A DNA stretch of 64,000 bases from NCBI GenBank assembly GCA_964418255.1, contig CAYQKV010000001.1:62001-126000 (forward strand), written 5' to 3'. A model generated the notes under the pieces. The model was given only the letters and a program-made list of their open reading frames with translations. It was not told the origin of the DNA and searched no databases. Origin of the DNA: CAG-1782 sp964418255. GTDB lineage: Bacteria; Bacillota; Clostridia; Christensenellales; DTU072. A program made the position numbers and the translations under genes. Of the stretch, positions 55,101-62,016 are shown in pieces (position 1 is the stretch's first letter; each line of letters opens with the position of its first letter).

Positions 55101-56556
55101 CGAGGTCGCTTACCGGAATATCGCTCCTTTTTGTATCGATGAGCAATCCTACCGTTACGTTCGGGTCTTTATTCCCTTCCAATAAAGTTTTAGCGTGAAA
55201 TATGCTTTCTTTAAGTTGATTTATTCCGGATATATATTCGCTTACCACAATCATTACCGAATGTTCATAAGGGACTTTTTTATAATTCATCGCAGGCGGT
55301 TCGAAACCGCATTTCAGATGTGACAAAAGATAGTTCAGAATATTTTCCGCAATAAAAACAAAAGGAATAAATGACAGAATCCCAAACGTCACGCTTTTAA
55401 GAACGATTCCCAAACCTGTCGCCGCCGCAACGGCAGACAATACTAAACTTAGCGCGTACAGACCTTCACCGACCATCTTTTTCGGCTTCAACTTAATTAG
55501 CGCGTCCGAACGAATATATCTTCTTAAATCGTATCCGTAATCAAGCAATACCGTAGACACGTCTTTCCCGTTATATCGGGCAAGTTCGACAAGTTTTTTT
55601 GCCGTATATTCTTCGCTTACTTTGCACCTAAGCGCGGTTTTTTCTATACGCGAAAAATATTCGCACAATGTATTTGCGCTTATGTCGCCGATATTATATT
55701 CGTCGGAAATAATCCTGTATGCTCCGAGGTATTTCAAACCAACCTGTACGGGCGCAAAAGAATTTATATCCATAAGCGCGCCGAAAAGCGTCTCCGCCAT
55801 AACGGTATTACGGAGTAATACGAAATTATAGTTCATCAGAACGCTGTCTTTTTCGATTCCCAGTTTGTCAAGTTCTTCCTGTGAACGTCTTGAAATACGC
55901 TTATTTTGTAGCAAATAATACAAATAGACGTCTCTTGATAAATACTTTTTATTTAGAATTCCGCTTTCCGATGCCTTTTTACATTTATCGTTATAGTTTA
56001 AGCGCATTGCGAGAATATAAATTTGCTCTATAATCGCCACGCCGAGCGCATTGTTGAATTCACGCAATTCTCCGTAAGTAAACGATAAAACGGTTTTCAT
56101 CTTTCCAAGCAGATAGCGTATTCTCAGAGGATTCAAATCCCCGAGCGAATTATCGACGATAAGTCGCGCTAATTTTATAATTCTCGGTTCTCCGTCTATA
56201 TGGGGAAGTTCTCGCATATCGTCTTTTACGGCAAAAACAAATCGGTAAACAAGATAAAAGTTTTCATAAAACCACTTTTCTCCGTCGCTTATAGGAAGTT
56301 TGGCTTCGACTTTTTTTTCAATCGCCGAGCCCGCTCTTACTATTTCCCTGTAAAGCGAAGCGCAACGAATTCCGTTTCCGCCGTTTTCGTAAACGCGCAT
56401 TTGTTTCGAATTTTCGATTAGAAGCGCGGCAAGTTCGTCTTTCGGACATTCGCGCATTCGGCGTTTTTCCACCACTGTTATCGGCTTCCCTGCGTAATAA
56501 GCGGAAAAAGCAAGCATAACGCATAACGCGCTGATAATGACAATCATCTGAACCAT
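49159..56556 (-). CDS. Giant cyclic beta-1,2-glucan synthase-like protein (GT84 + GH94)
   Basis: A 2,465-residue membrane enzyme of the NdvB/Cgs family. One helix at the N-terminus, an accessory region to about 360, then helices near 370-415. The GT84 glycosyltransferase runs about 430-760 with TLDADN near 556 and KRWQRGDAQ near 692; more helices (about 735-890) follow. A glucoamylase-like/GH189-type region has SPTNIAFG near 941 and SSVDNGNL near 1010. The C-terminal GH94 phosphorylase-like module has GFYQVGGATGFRDQLQ, GDVMHWWHEP near 2062 and GSGDWNDGM near 2160, the catalytic Asp. In proteobacteria such enzymes build periplasmic or secreted cyclic glucan; what it makes in a spore former is open. 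AGAGGT precedes the ATG. Two smaller GH94-flanking domains are likely between 1350 and 1900. Confidence 0.85.
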   Translation of the reverse strand: MVQMIVIISALCVMLAFSAYYAGKPITVVEKRRMRECPKDELAALLIENSKQMRVYENGGNGIRCASLYREIVRAGSAIEKKVEAKLPISDGEKWFYENFYLVYRFVFAVKDDMRELPHIDGEPRIIKLARLIVDNSLGDLNPLRIRYLLGKMKTVLSFTYGELREFNNALGVAIIEQIYILAMRLNYNDKCKKASESGILNKKYLSRDVYLYYLLQNKRISRRSQEELDKLGIEKDSVLMNYNFVLLRNTVMAETLFGALMDINSFAPVQVGLKYLGAYRIISDEYNIGDISANTLCEYFSRIEKTALRCKVSEEYTAKKLVELARYNGKDVSTVLLDYGYDLRRYIRSDALIKLKPKKMVGEGLYALSLVLSAVAAATGLGIVLKSVTFGILSFIPFVFIAENILNYLLSHLKCGFEPPAMNYKKVPYEHSVMIVVSEYISGINQLKESIFHAKTLLEGNKDPNVTVGLLIDTKRSDIPVSDLDREIIDYVSSMGEEDNLNIFLRKKCCVGNKFIAKERKRGAIMALTKLLIMKEDFEFLYIKNKNFITPTYIVTLDADNTVLPGEIIRMANMMAHPYNKKYDLLAMHSKNSLFSLHNYYSLRFMSESGFESYPNYTGLYYKLFRREIFCGKGIFRLERFYNKLEEIFPSGKILSHDILEGSILTTGSGGMCFEDAPENFLSDRERRKRWQRGDAQLLPFMCGFWKNDDRKRCKSYISPLGRFVIAKNILGMLKETCLVALLLFGLCVSPYLLYAALGLYAAPYVINEIKILRRISAEENIGGIAKKSFVNLFSFVEDFFMLGYYAVDNLLVLATTLIKMIFGKNLLEWKTFYSSQSAREFSAYVREFSIPTLVVTTTIAFLFGFGFAVLPAIVYIPASMLVYHALYLSATTDIKERKIHKSEENKLLELAKNTYKYFNYMKNDSWLIGDNLQLKPYKGIADTTSPTNIAFGILSEICAYELGFISYEECVFNVEKSLSSVEKLPKWNGNLYNWYNLKDGKPVNNFVSSVDNGNLAATLLLVGEYFSEKGERLIAARAELIATGMQLDKLYDKTKNLFFIGYDGKQCVGHYDLLASEARILSFVYVALYNDYNHYACLQKDYSGQGGNVLLSWSGTMFEMLMSDIFFSAPRGSALYESAKHTVKKQKKTSRGGVWGISESGYYGFDAEMKYQYSAFGIRELALSGEVKDQVISPYASILALGYDPKAVIENIERFYAMGASFEYGLYECIDFSEKAKIVYSAMSHHQGMILASITNFLKDNILPKTLAKSSKINSVLNYFNDLQPSYRISAKKLEKRKKYTENSNNYYKNTDKIEQNYCVSGLTDSQYSIICNSLGGGFSKNLDILINKFGGVYEENDGIFTFASKDGLLWDSPTFLPFGESPEKFYFGYSGEEIFYLNKEGLQQTVTLLPAIGGEVRYVQAESDYKFAAFYTQICVDTKDAFDSHPTFRNLFCNVKKIAPNIILVTKRMPGKRTEFSYVAVRVEGLKNIEWECNKLNFIGRGKSLAQAKFLFEKDEENSYPSLGDVLSPCVGFKGEFISSKKTMQVSLLYGTDEQSLLQTAASLPEDMYRYARQSVRTYSVNEKTAELLGPIIYAPQPMRLLTNIVESGKIQTYKKYTNCKKIVQYNFNENKPEFIFRLSEIIAQIRTFGIEIIPAIYSSEKLPNSTENYIIDIFKEKRIFEYRFVYGICDEKYWPFIELNYDLSFVPKPFVPSKNFYAERRISEDSEEERVNVPEIVYAAGSGGFDAAGRYIVTEETKMPYSNIIGHKKGGAIVTADGDGFYYFGNSREDKCVRFDNDAAGNFGGENFFVKKLGGYVGILGGSGKGRYSIIEKGRYTHLCFDMSFSSSVTTGVICDGAVKFSEVKIRKKSSDYLEFLYSFYPAAGWRYEPTFTSFTQTGNLIRVNNLITEKSFYVKILGIKQENLTIMSEKDTLPYFEYYCEDEEEKFIILSSCDLALLHSLNENNISLLKTKSAEYFGKIGDIDVDSPQKSLNYIVNYLPYQVVSSRLNAKSGFYQVGGATGFRDQLQDALALFTEPDILKERIVAACLHQYEAGDVMHWWHEPRFGLRTRITDDKLFLPYAVCKYIEYSGDSAFLNEEYEYLQSPELRPDEKDRFENPPLTEYKESVFSHCLRAIRSSLRYGEHRLLVMGSGDWNDGMDAVCAKGRGESVFNSMLCVLVLDNFSELCPDDLKNEMNAVSVDLKNAINLYAYENDRYKRLFSDDGRWLGSERSESLKLDLLVQAFAVISGVAMGDRATACLKTAENLIDKQAGLIRLLSPCLGENDYLGYISDYPKGIRENGGQYTHAAIWYLIALVKIGRQDDAFDLFQMINPVEKCKKKEGSDKYMCEPYVLCGDVYSNKDNYGRGGWSWYTGSAGWAYKLITEYFYGLKRRGGELFIEPSLPKKLEGSVVVYRHKNSSYVIEYHTGLLKKITVDGVVCEKITLGENVRKRVVVETGY

Positions 56557-56709
56557 AATTTACCTCTTGTGAATTATTATCAAATATGTCGTTAAGTATA
56601 CCGAAATAAAATCGTACAAACGGATTAAGTTCACGTCGTAAAAGCGAAGATACAAATTCCAAACGCAAATACTCTTGCTTTTGTTGTCTGAAAATGATAA
56701 AATGTATTC

Positions 56710-57026
56710 GTTAGTCGGTCGGTCGCATCGCAAGATGAGGAAAGTCCGAGCATCACAGGGCAGAGTGACGGGTAACGCCCGCTGAAGGCGACTTTAAGGA
56801 TAGTGCAACAGAAATAAACCGCGGTATTATGATTATGCCGCAAGGGTGGAAAGGTGCGGTAAGAGCGCACCAGCAGTTCGGCGACGAAATTGGCTGTGTA
56901 AACCCCACTTGATGCAAGAGTTGAAACAAATAGTTTGCCCGACTTGTTTCGTATCGCTTGAGCGTTTCGGTAACGATTCGCCTAGACAGATGACCGACCC
57001 AGACAGAACTCGGCTTACAGACTAAC
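56710..57026 (+). ncRNA. rnpB: RNase P RNA (bacterial class A-like)
   Basis: Conserved boxes in order: GAGGAAAGTCCGAGCATC (CR I), CAGAAATAAACCGC (CR II/III), AAGGGTGGAAAGGTGCG and TAAGAGCGCACCAGCA, GTGTAAACCCC, and CAGAACTCGGCTTACAG (CR V). The ends pair as P1: GTTAGTC (56710-56716) with GACTAAC (57020-57026). It cuts the 5-prime leader from precursor tRNAs. It is the only plus-strand gene in the last 40 kb. Confidence 0.95.
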
Positions 57027-57027
57027 T

Positions 57028-57057
57028 GAAACGGCTACCCCAACGGGTAGCCGTTTC
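57028..57057 (+). terminator. Terminator of rnpB
   Basis: GAAACGGCTACCC and GGGTAGCCGTTTC, 13-bp arms with a CAAC loop, followed by ATTATGTATTTT. Confidence 0.9.
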
Positions 57058-57101
57058 ATTATGTATTTTAATCCTCGCCATTGTTTTTGAAAAAATGTTC
57101 G

Positions 57102-57806
57102 TCAAAATTGTATATTTTCCGCGTCGATGCCTTTTTTCAGTTTAGATAACGCTTTCTTTTCTATTCTCGATATATATGAACGCGAAATTCCCATTTTATC
57201 CGCTACTCGTTGCTGAGTCATCGGGTCCGCGCCCGAAAGTCCGAACCTTAACGTCAAAATCTCCCTTTCTCGGTCGTTAAGATATTTTATCATAAGCGTT
57301 TTTATCGTCTTTTTCAAGAATTCGCAATCGAGTTTTTCATATACGCTTTCTTCATCGGTTTGTAAAAGTTCTATTATCGAAAGTTCGTTTCCTTCCTTAT
57401 CGCAACCTACGCTGTCGTATATCGACACGTCCTGCGCGCGTTTTTTGTAACTTCGCATCGTCATCAGAATCTCGTTTTCTATGCATCTGCTTGCATATGT
57501 CGCAAGCTGCGAACCTTTATCGGCGTCAAAGGTGTTTATCGCTTTGATTAAACCGAGCGTACCGACAGAAATCAGTTCGTCGTTATCCGGGTAATTGACG
57601 TATTTTTTTGCGATAAAAACCACAAGACGCAGATTATGTTTTACAAGTATATTCCTTGCCTCTATATCCCCTGTCTTCTTGAATTTTTCAAGATATTCGT
57701 GTTCTTTTTCGGGCGACAACGGATGCGGAAAAGAGTTGGAATTATCAAGTTTTGCAGTAAAAAGCAGAATGTTGCTGAATAAAGCGAAAAAACCTTCGAG
57801 TATCAT
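57102..57806 (-). CDS. sigK: RNA polymerase sigma-K factor (uninterrupted)
   Basis: A 234-residue late mother-cell sigma factor. Short hydrophobic prosequence (FFALFSNILLF) typical of pro-sigma-K, then HNLRLVVFIAKKY, ELISVGTLGLIKAI, ATYASRCIENEILM and the region-4 HTH QQRVADKMGISRSYISRIEKKAL. Intact, with no skin-element interruption. GGAG lies 4 nt before the ATG and is partly inside a stem. Distinct from sigE by the prosequence and by QDVSIYDSVGCDKEGNELSI. Confidence 0.92.
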   Translation of the reverse strand: MILEGFFALFSNILLFTAKLDNSNSFPHPLSPEKEHEYLEKFKKTGDIEARNILVKHNLRLVVFIAKKYVNYPDNDELISVGTLGLIKAINTFDADKGSQLATYASRCIENEILMTMRSYKKRAQDVSIYDSVGCDKEGNELSIIELLQTDEESVYEKLDCEFLKKTIKTLMIKYLNDREREILTLRFGLSGADPMTQQRVADKMGISRSYISRIEKKALSKLKKGIDAENIQF

Positions 57807-57811
57807 TTTTC

Positions 57812-57840
57812 TCCGACGTTAATAACAAATATATGTCGGA
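57812..57840 (-). promoter_or_regulatory. Stem overlapping the sigK ribosome site; possible sigma-E -10
   Basis: TCCGAC and GTCGGA pair (6 bp), the 3-prime arm containing part of the GGAG ribosome site. The loop includes CATATATT on the minus strand, similar to a sigma-E -10; the -35 is not clear. Confidence 0.35.
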
Positions 57841-57855
57841 AAAAGTAAAATGTTG

Positions 57856-58698
57856 TTATAATTTTGCTAAGTCAAGCATAATTTCTTTTTTATCGAGATA
57901 TTTAAGACTGCCGCTTTGCACATTGAATACTAGTTTGTATGCGGTAAGTTCCTGCGTCTTCGCGCCAAACTTTCTGTTTACCGCTTCGTTTCCGTACTTC
58001 CCGTCTCCTATGATGGGATATCCTCGATATGATAGTTGCGCGCGAATCTGATGCGTCCTTCCCGTAACGAGAACAACGTCGAGCAACGTATTTTCGCCTT
58101 TGTTTTCTATCGCATTATATTTAAGGACAGCTTCTTTCCCGCCGCATTTTTTATCCGAATAAACATAAACGCGCGCTTCATCGGGCTTTTTTACTATGTA
58201 ATCGTGAAAAATGCCGCTTCCCGACAGTCGTCCGCATACTAATGCAAAATAATGTTTTTCTATCGAATGGCTTAAAAAAAGTTTTTTAATCTCCTCAAAC
58301 GTTTCGTCGCTTTTAGCGAAAATAAGCAATCCGTCTGTATTCGTATCGAGCCTGTGACAAAGTATATATTCCTCGCCGTACGCGCTTTTTACTTTACTTT
58401 CGAACGAATTTTCTCCTTGACTCGCAATTCGCTTTGGTTTGTAAAAAACCGCAATTTTTTCGTCGTCGTAAATTATCTTCGGTAAAAACTTCTCCGTCGG
58501 TTTTTCGGAATAATAAAATTCTATTATGTCACCGTTTTTCGCTTCCTCGTCGGTTTTTATACGTTTACCGTTGAGTTTAATATCCGAATTCCGGAGAATT
58601 TTGCGTAAATAAGAATACCCTAAAAAAGGGTATTCTTCGGAAATTATCCGTAAAACTTTTTTGTCGCGACCGGAATATTCAATTCTTCCCGCTTTCAT
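57856..58698 (-). CDS. RluA-family pseudouridine synthase
   Basis: A 280-residue enzyme with an N-terminal S4-like domain (YLRKILRNSDIKLNGKRIK) and the catalytic motif CHRLDTNTDGLLIFAK, plus VTGRTHQIRAQL. Modifies rRNA or tRNA uridines; the exact target is unknown. Overlaps nrdR by 20 bp. Confidence 0.9.
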   Translation of the reverse strand: MKAGRIEYSGRDKKVLRIISEEYPFLGYSYLRKILRNSDIKLNGKRIKTDEEAKNGDIIEFYYSEKPTEKFLPKIIYDDEKIAVFYKPKRIASQGENSFESKVKSAYGEEYILCHRLDTNTDGLLIFAKSDETFEEIKKLFLSHSIEKHYFALVCGRLSGSGIFHDYIVKKPDEARVYVYSDKKCGGKEAVLKYNAIENKGENTLLDVVLVTGRTHQIRAQLSYRGYPIIGDGKYGNEAVNRKFGAKTQELTAYKLVFNVQSGSLKYLDKKEIMLDLAKL

Positions 58699-59158
58699 TT
58701 TTCTTTTTATCTTTCACAAGAGTCTCGATTTCGTTAAGCAAAGTGTTTATATCTTTGAATTCGCGGTGAACGGAAGCAAAGCGCACATAAGCTACGTCGT
58801 CGAGTTCTTTCAATCCTTCCATTACCATATTCCCGATTTGCTTGCTTGTAATTTCCTGTGCCAGGGAATTGTGAATCCGACGCTCGACGCTCAGCACGAG
58901 TTTGTCGATTTTCGCCATAGGTACAGGACGTTTTTCGCACGCTTTCATAATTCCCGATTTGATTTTGGCAGAATCGAAAACCTGGCGGTTGCCGTTGTTT
59001 TTAATCACCAGAATAGGCGCGGATTCAACCTTTTCGTAAGTAGTAAAACGTTTTCCGCAGGCTATGCATTCCCTGCGGCGGCGAATTGAATTTCCGTCTT
59101 CGCTTACGCGGGAATCTATTACCTTACTGTCCATATTACCGCAAAAAATACACTTCAT
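58679..59158 (-). CDS. nrdR: Transcriptional repressor NrdR
   Basis: A 159-residue ATP-cone/zinc-ribbon repressor of ribonucleotide reductase genes. CIFCGNMDSKVIDSR and RRRRECIACGKRFTTYEKVE give the zinc ribbon; the ATP cone follows. GGAGG precedes the ATG. No NrdR boxes or nrd genes were seen in the window. Confidence 0.96.
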   Translation of the reverse strand: MKCIFCGNMDSKVIDSRVSEDGNSIRRRRECIACGKRFTTYEKVESAPILVIKNNGNRQVFDSAKIKSGIMKACEKRPVPMAKIDKLVLSVERRIHNSLAQEITSKQIGNMVMEGLKELDDVAYVRFASVHREFKDINTLLNEIETLVKDKKKNESGKN

Positions 59159-59176
59159 CTCTACCTCCGCCGTTTA

Positions 59177-59205
59177 ATTATAAACAAAAAAACGCGCGTT
59201 GTAAA
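59177..59205 (-). promoter_or_regulatory. Promoter of nrdR
   Basis: TTTACA (59205-59200) and TATAAT (59182-59177), 17-bp spacer. Confidence 0.8.
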
Positions 59206-59279
59206 GAACTTTATCCGTTATTAAAGCGGTAACATTCGGTTTTCGTTCCGCAAAAATCGTCATTCCTCGGTTGCATTCG

Positions 59280-59564
59280 TTACCTGCAAGGCGGAATTCC
59301 CGGAGGGGGCGGAGACGGATTGTTGTTCAGGTCGACTAAGATTACGTCGTCGCCTATTTTCAAAACGCAGTTAAACGGAATAAACAGGCTGTCCGAGCCG
59401 GTAAGATTTTTTATAAATTTTTTTTCTCCCGGCACTATCAGTCCTACAAGTTGTCCGCGTTCGTTAAAAGCGGCGTCGGTAATCCGCCCGAGCTTCTTAC
59501 CGTCCGCCACGTTTACAACCTCTTTTTCCCTGAGTTCGCAAAAGGTATATTCGACATTGTTCAT
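59280..59564 (-). CDS. ymxH: PRC-barrel sporulation protein YmxH/YlmC
   Basis: A 94-residue PRC-barrel protein of the YlmC/YmxH family (LREKEVVNVADGKKLGRITDAAF). It ends in a proline-rich tail with a terminal Cys (PSPPPPGIPPCR), unusual for the family. No ribosome site is visible; the ATG follows TATAGT, so a leaderless or coupled start is possible. Usually near sigG. Confidence 0.85.
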   Translation of the reverse strand: MNNVEYTFCELREKEVVNVADGKKLGRITDAAFNERGQLVGLIVPGEKKFIKNLTGSDSLFIPFNCVLKIGDDVILVDLNNNPSPPPPGIPPCR

Positions 59565-59598
59565 ACTATAAACTATGCCGAAAAAATTTAATTATTCG

Positions 59599-60366
59599 TC
59601 AGAACGCCGCTTTAAGCTGTTTTATCGCGTTGTTTTCCAACCTGCTTACCTGCGCTTGGCTCATATTCAGTTCTTCGGAAATCTCTGTTTGCGTTTTCCC
59701 TTGAAAATACCGCATTTTAATAACCTGTTTTTCCCTGTCGGGCAATCTGTCTATTCCCTCGCGGAGAGTCATTTTATTCATCTTGTCTTCTTCGCTTTCC
59801 GGGTCGCTTATCTGGTCGACGACAAGCATTCCCTCTTCGCCGTCGCTGTAAACCGAATCGTAAATGGAAACGGGGTCGCTTATGGCGTCAAGCGCTCCGA
59901 CAACCTCTGCGTACGGGACGCATATTTCCGCGGCGATTTCGGCAAGACTGACTTCGTTTGTCGACGTGCTTTCCAGTTTTTCTCTCGCGCTCATAGCTTT
60001 GTACGCTATATCCCTTATGCCTCTCCCGACTTTAAGCGCAGTGCTTTCTCTTATATACCTGCGCATTTCGCCGAGTATCATCGGCACGGCGTAAGTGGAA
60101 AATCTGACGTTCAAATTTACGTTAAAATTATCGAGCGCTTTCATCAGTCCGAGTATTCCCACTTGGAACAAGTCGTCCGCGCTGACTTTGTCCGTCCTGA
60201 ACCTTTGTACCATACTGAGCACAAGCCTCATATTTCCTTCGATAAATTTATCTCTGAGTTCGGGCTCGCCTTTCTTTATCCTTAAAAGCATTTCTTCGAT
60301 TTCTTTTGTTGAATATTTCGGTAAATCGGTCGTAGATAACCCGGTAATTACTACTTTCTGAGCCAT
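59599..60366 (-). CDS. sigG: RNA polymerase sigma-G factor
   Basis: A 255-residue late forespore sigma factor. SADDLFQVGILGLMKALDNF, RFSTYAVPMILGEMRRYI and the region-4 HTH ISEELNMSQAQVSRLENNAI. I chose the ATG at 60366, with AAGGAGGG 7 nt upstream. A sigma-F/sigma-G-type promoter lies upstream at the end of sigE. Confidence 0.95.
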   Translation of the reverse strand: MAQKVVITGLSTTDLPKYSTKEIEEMLLRIKKGEPELRDKFIEGNMRLVLSMVQRFRTDKVSADDLFQVGILGLMKALDNFNVNLNVRFSTYAVPMILGEMRRYIRESTALKVGRGIRDIAYKAMSAREKLESTSTNEVSLAEIAAEICVPYAEVVGALDAISDPVSIYDSVYSDGEEGMLVVDQISDPESEEDKMNKMTLREGIDRLPDREKQVIKMRYFQGKTQTEISEELNMSQAQVSRLENNAIKQLKAAF

Positions 60367-60394
60367 TCGACAGCCCTCCTTATGTAGCAAAAAA

Positions 60395-60428
60395 CCTAAT
60401 ACCGACCGGAGTTGCCACTCCTAATACC
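60395..60428. repeat. Direct repeat in the sigG leader
   Basis: CCTAATACC occurs at 60395-60403 and 60420-60428, 25 bp apart start to start, flanking a GGAGT/ACTCC stem. Possible regulator site or simple duplication. Confidence 0.5.
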
Positions 60429-60462
60429 AAAATAAAACCTTCTTTTTCGGGCTTTCTTACGA

Positions 60463-60492
60463 TAGTATTTTCATATTATAAATAATTATTCG
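60463..60492 (-). promoter_or_regulatory. Candidate sigma-F/sigma-G promoter of sigG
   Basis: CGAATA (60492-60487) and AATACTA (60469-60463), 17-bp spacer, against a consensus near TGAATA-N17-CATACTA. The -35 overlaps the sigE stop codon. Confidence 0.45.
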
Positions 60493-61187
60493 CATTTTGC
60501 AAATTCTTTTTTTAACTGAGACAGAATTTTCTTTTCCAATCTGCTTATGTACGATTGCGATATATTCATCATATCCGCAATTTCTTTCTGGGTCTTTTCT
60601 TCTATCCCGTATAAACCGTATCTCATTCCGACAATCGCTTTATCCCTTTCGCTTAGTTTATCGTATAATTCTCTTAAAATGTCTCCTTCCACCCGACTTT
60701 CCGCGTCGCGATATATCATATCGTTATCCGTGCCCAAAATGTCGCTTAACACAAGCTGATTTCCTTCCCAGTCGACATTTAACGGTTCGTCGAGGCTTAC
60801 TTCCGCTTTTATTTTAACCATTTTACGTAAATACATTAAAATTTCGTTTTCTATGCACCGAGAGGCAAACGTGGCAAGTTTGATTTTTTTCTCGCTGTTA
60901 TAATTTTTTACGGCTTTTATCAACCCGAGCGTACCTACGGATATAAGTTCTTCTATGTCTATCCCGGTGTTGTCAAACCTCTTCGCGATATAAACGACTA
61001 ACCGAAGATTATGTTCAATCAACTTGTTTTTCGCATTTTCGTCCCCTTTTTCCAGTGCGGCAATCGCTTCGGCTTCTTCCGCTTCGCATAACGGACTGGG
61101 TAAGGACACTATATAATCGCAAGCGTTCTCCCTTTTCCCGAAAAATCTTTTCAGTTTTTGAATCAATTTTATGAAAAAAACTTTCAT
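60486..61187 (-). CDS. sigE: RNA polymerase sigma-E factor (pro-form)
   Basis: A 233-residue early mother-cell sigma factor. Basic amphipathic prosequence (FFIKLIQKLKRFFGK), then EHNLRLVVYIAKRF, EELISVGTLGLIKAV, LATFASRCIENEILM and QKEIADMMNISQSYISRLEKKIL. Its start overlaps spoIIGA by 4 bp, the processing protease. Confidence 0.95.
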   Translation of the reverse strand: MKVFFIKLIQKLKRFFGKRENACDYIVSLPSPLCEAEEAEAIAALEKGDENAKNKLIEHNLRLVVYIAKRFDNTGIDIEELISVGTLGLIKAVKNYNSEKKIKLATFASRCIENEILMYLRKMVKIKAEVSLDEPLNVDWEGNQLVLSDILGTDNDMIYRDAESRVEGDILRELYDKLSERDKAIVGMRYGLYGIEEKTQKEIADMMNISQSYISRLEKKILSQLKKEFAKCE

Positions 61188-61951
61188 TTAACCTCCATAT
61201 CGCCGTGCAGGATTATCTCGTTTCCCGTTACGGTCGGCGCAAGCGCAATTTTCGTTTTATATATAATATTATTTCCGTCCTCGGAATATATCTTTATTTT
61301 GACGTCTTTCGTTTTTAATACGGTAATTCCCGAAACCGTGCTTATCGCCACTTCGTCCTCGTTGCCGTGAAAAACATTATATACTTTCCCGCTCACCACC
61401 GTTACGGGGTCGTCATTATTCGCATATACTCGATTTCCGCTGTCATAATACGCCTCGCCCGAGTACCTTACCCTATCGTCAAACAACACTACTTTTCGTT
61501 TATTCGAATTTCTGTTTCGCTCGGGTATAAATCTTTTTTTAAGTTCGCTCAACATAATCAACAAACAAAGTCCCGACAGCGAAAACAAAATCGGAACAGG
61601 TCCGTAGCTTATTATGTAATAAATTCTGTTATTCACGCTACATTTAAGCGCGTATGAAATACCGCCCAAAATAAACGTAGTTATTAAAAAGACCGACAAT
61701 GTCACTAAATAACTTCTGAAATAGTCGTGCTTCTTTATTAAAAACGGAAATATTATTATGCAAACGATTTTAATTATAAAAGTGTATTTATGTAAAACAG
61801 GGACGATTGCCGAAACGACGCCGCCCAACGCGGAAGCCGTTATTATCCTCGTTTTTACAATCCGCCCTCCCGTAATTTTAACGGTGAGGACGAAAATAAA
61901 AAAATCGATGAAAAAATTACTTAAAAAAACCGTTTCGGCATATATCGTCAT
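61184..61951 (-). CDS. spoIIGA: Sporulation sigma-E processing peptidase SpoIIGA
   Basis: A 255-residue membrane aspartic protease. Five predicted helices in the first 150 residues, then a cytoplasmic domain with AYYDSGNRVY near residue 170; the Asp matches the catalytic Asp of the DTGN-type motif. It cleaves pro-sigma-E once SpoIIR signals. I chose the ATG at 61951, with GGAG 6 nt upstream; a TTG four codons earlier is less likely. Confidence 0.93.
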   Translation of the reverse strand: MTIYAETVFLSNFFIDFFIFVLTVKITGGRIVKTRIITASALGGVVSAIVPVLHKYTFIIKIVCIIIFPFLIKKHDYFRSYLVTLSVFLITTFILGGISYALKCSVNNRIYYIISYGPVPILFSLSGLCLLIMLSELKKRFIPERNRNSNKRKVVLFDDRVRYSGEAYYDSGNRVYANNDDPVTVVSGKVYNVFHGNEDEVAISTVSGITVLKTKDVKIKIYSEDGNNIIYKTKIALAPTVTGNEIILHGDMEVK

Positions 61952-61964
61952 TTTTTGCTCCAAA

Positions 61965-61994
61965 CAAAAAAGCCGACGTTGCTTGTCGGCTTTT
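61965..61994 (-). terminator. Terminator of ftsZ
   Basis: GCCGAC and GTCGGC arms with a 7-nt loop, followed on the minus strand by six T. It lies only 14 nt from the spoIIGA ATG. Confidence 0.8.
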
Positions 61995-62016
61995 GTATAT
62001 TTAATTTATTATCTCT

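Noticed and set aside
56674..56703. Promoter of rnpB (TTGCTT ... TAAAAA)
   Set aside because: Both boxes are weak and I could not fix the spacing; a promoter must exist but I did not call it.
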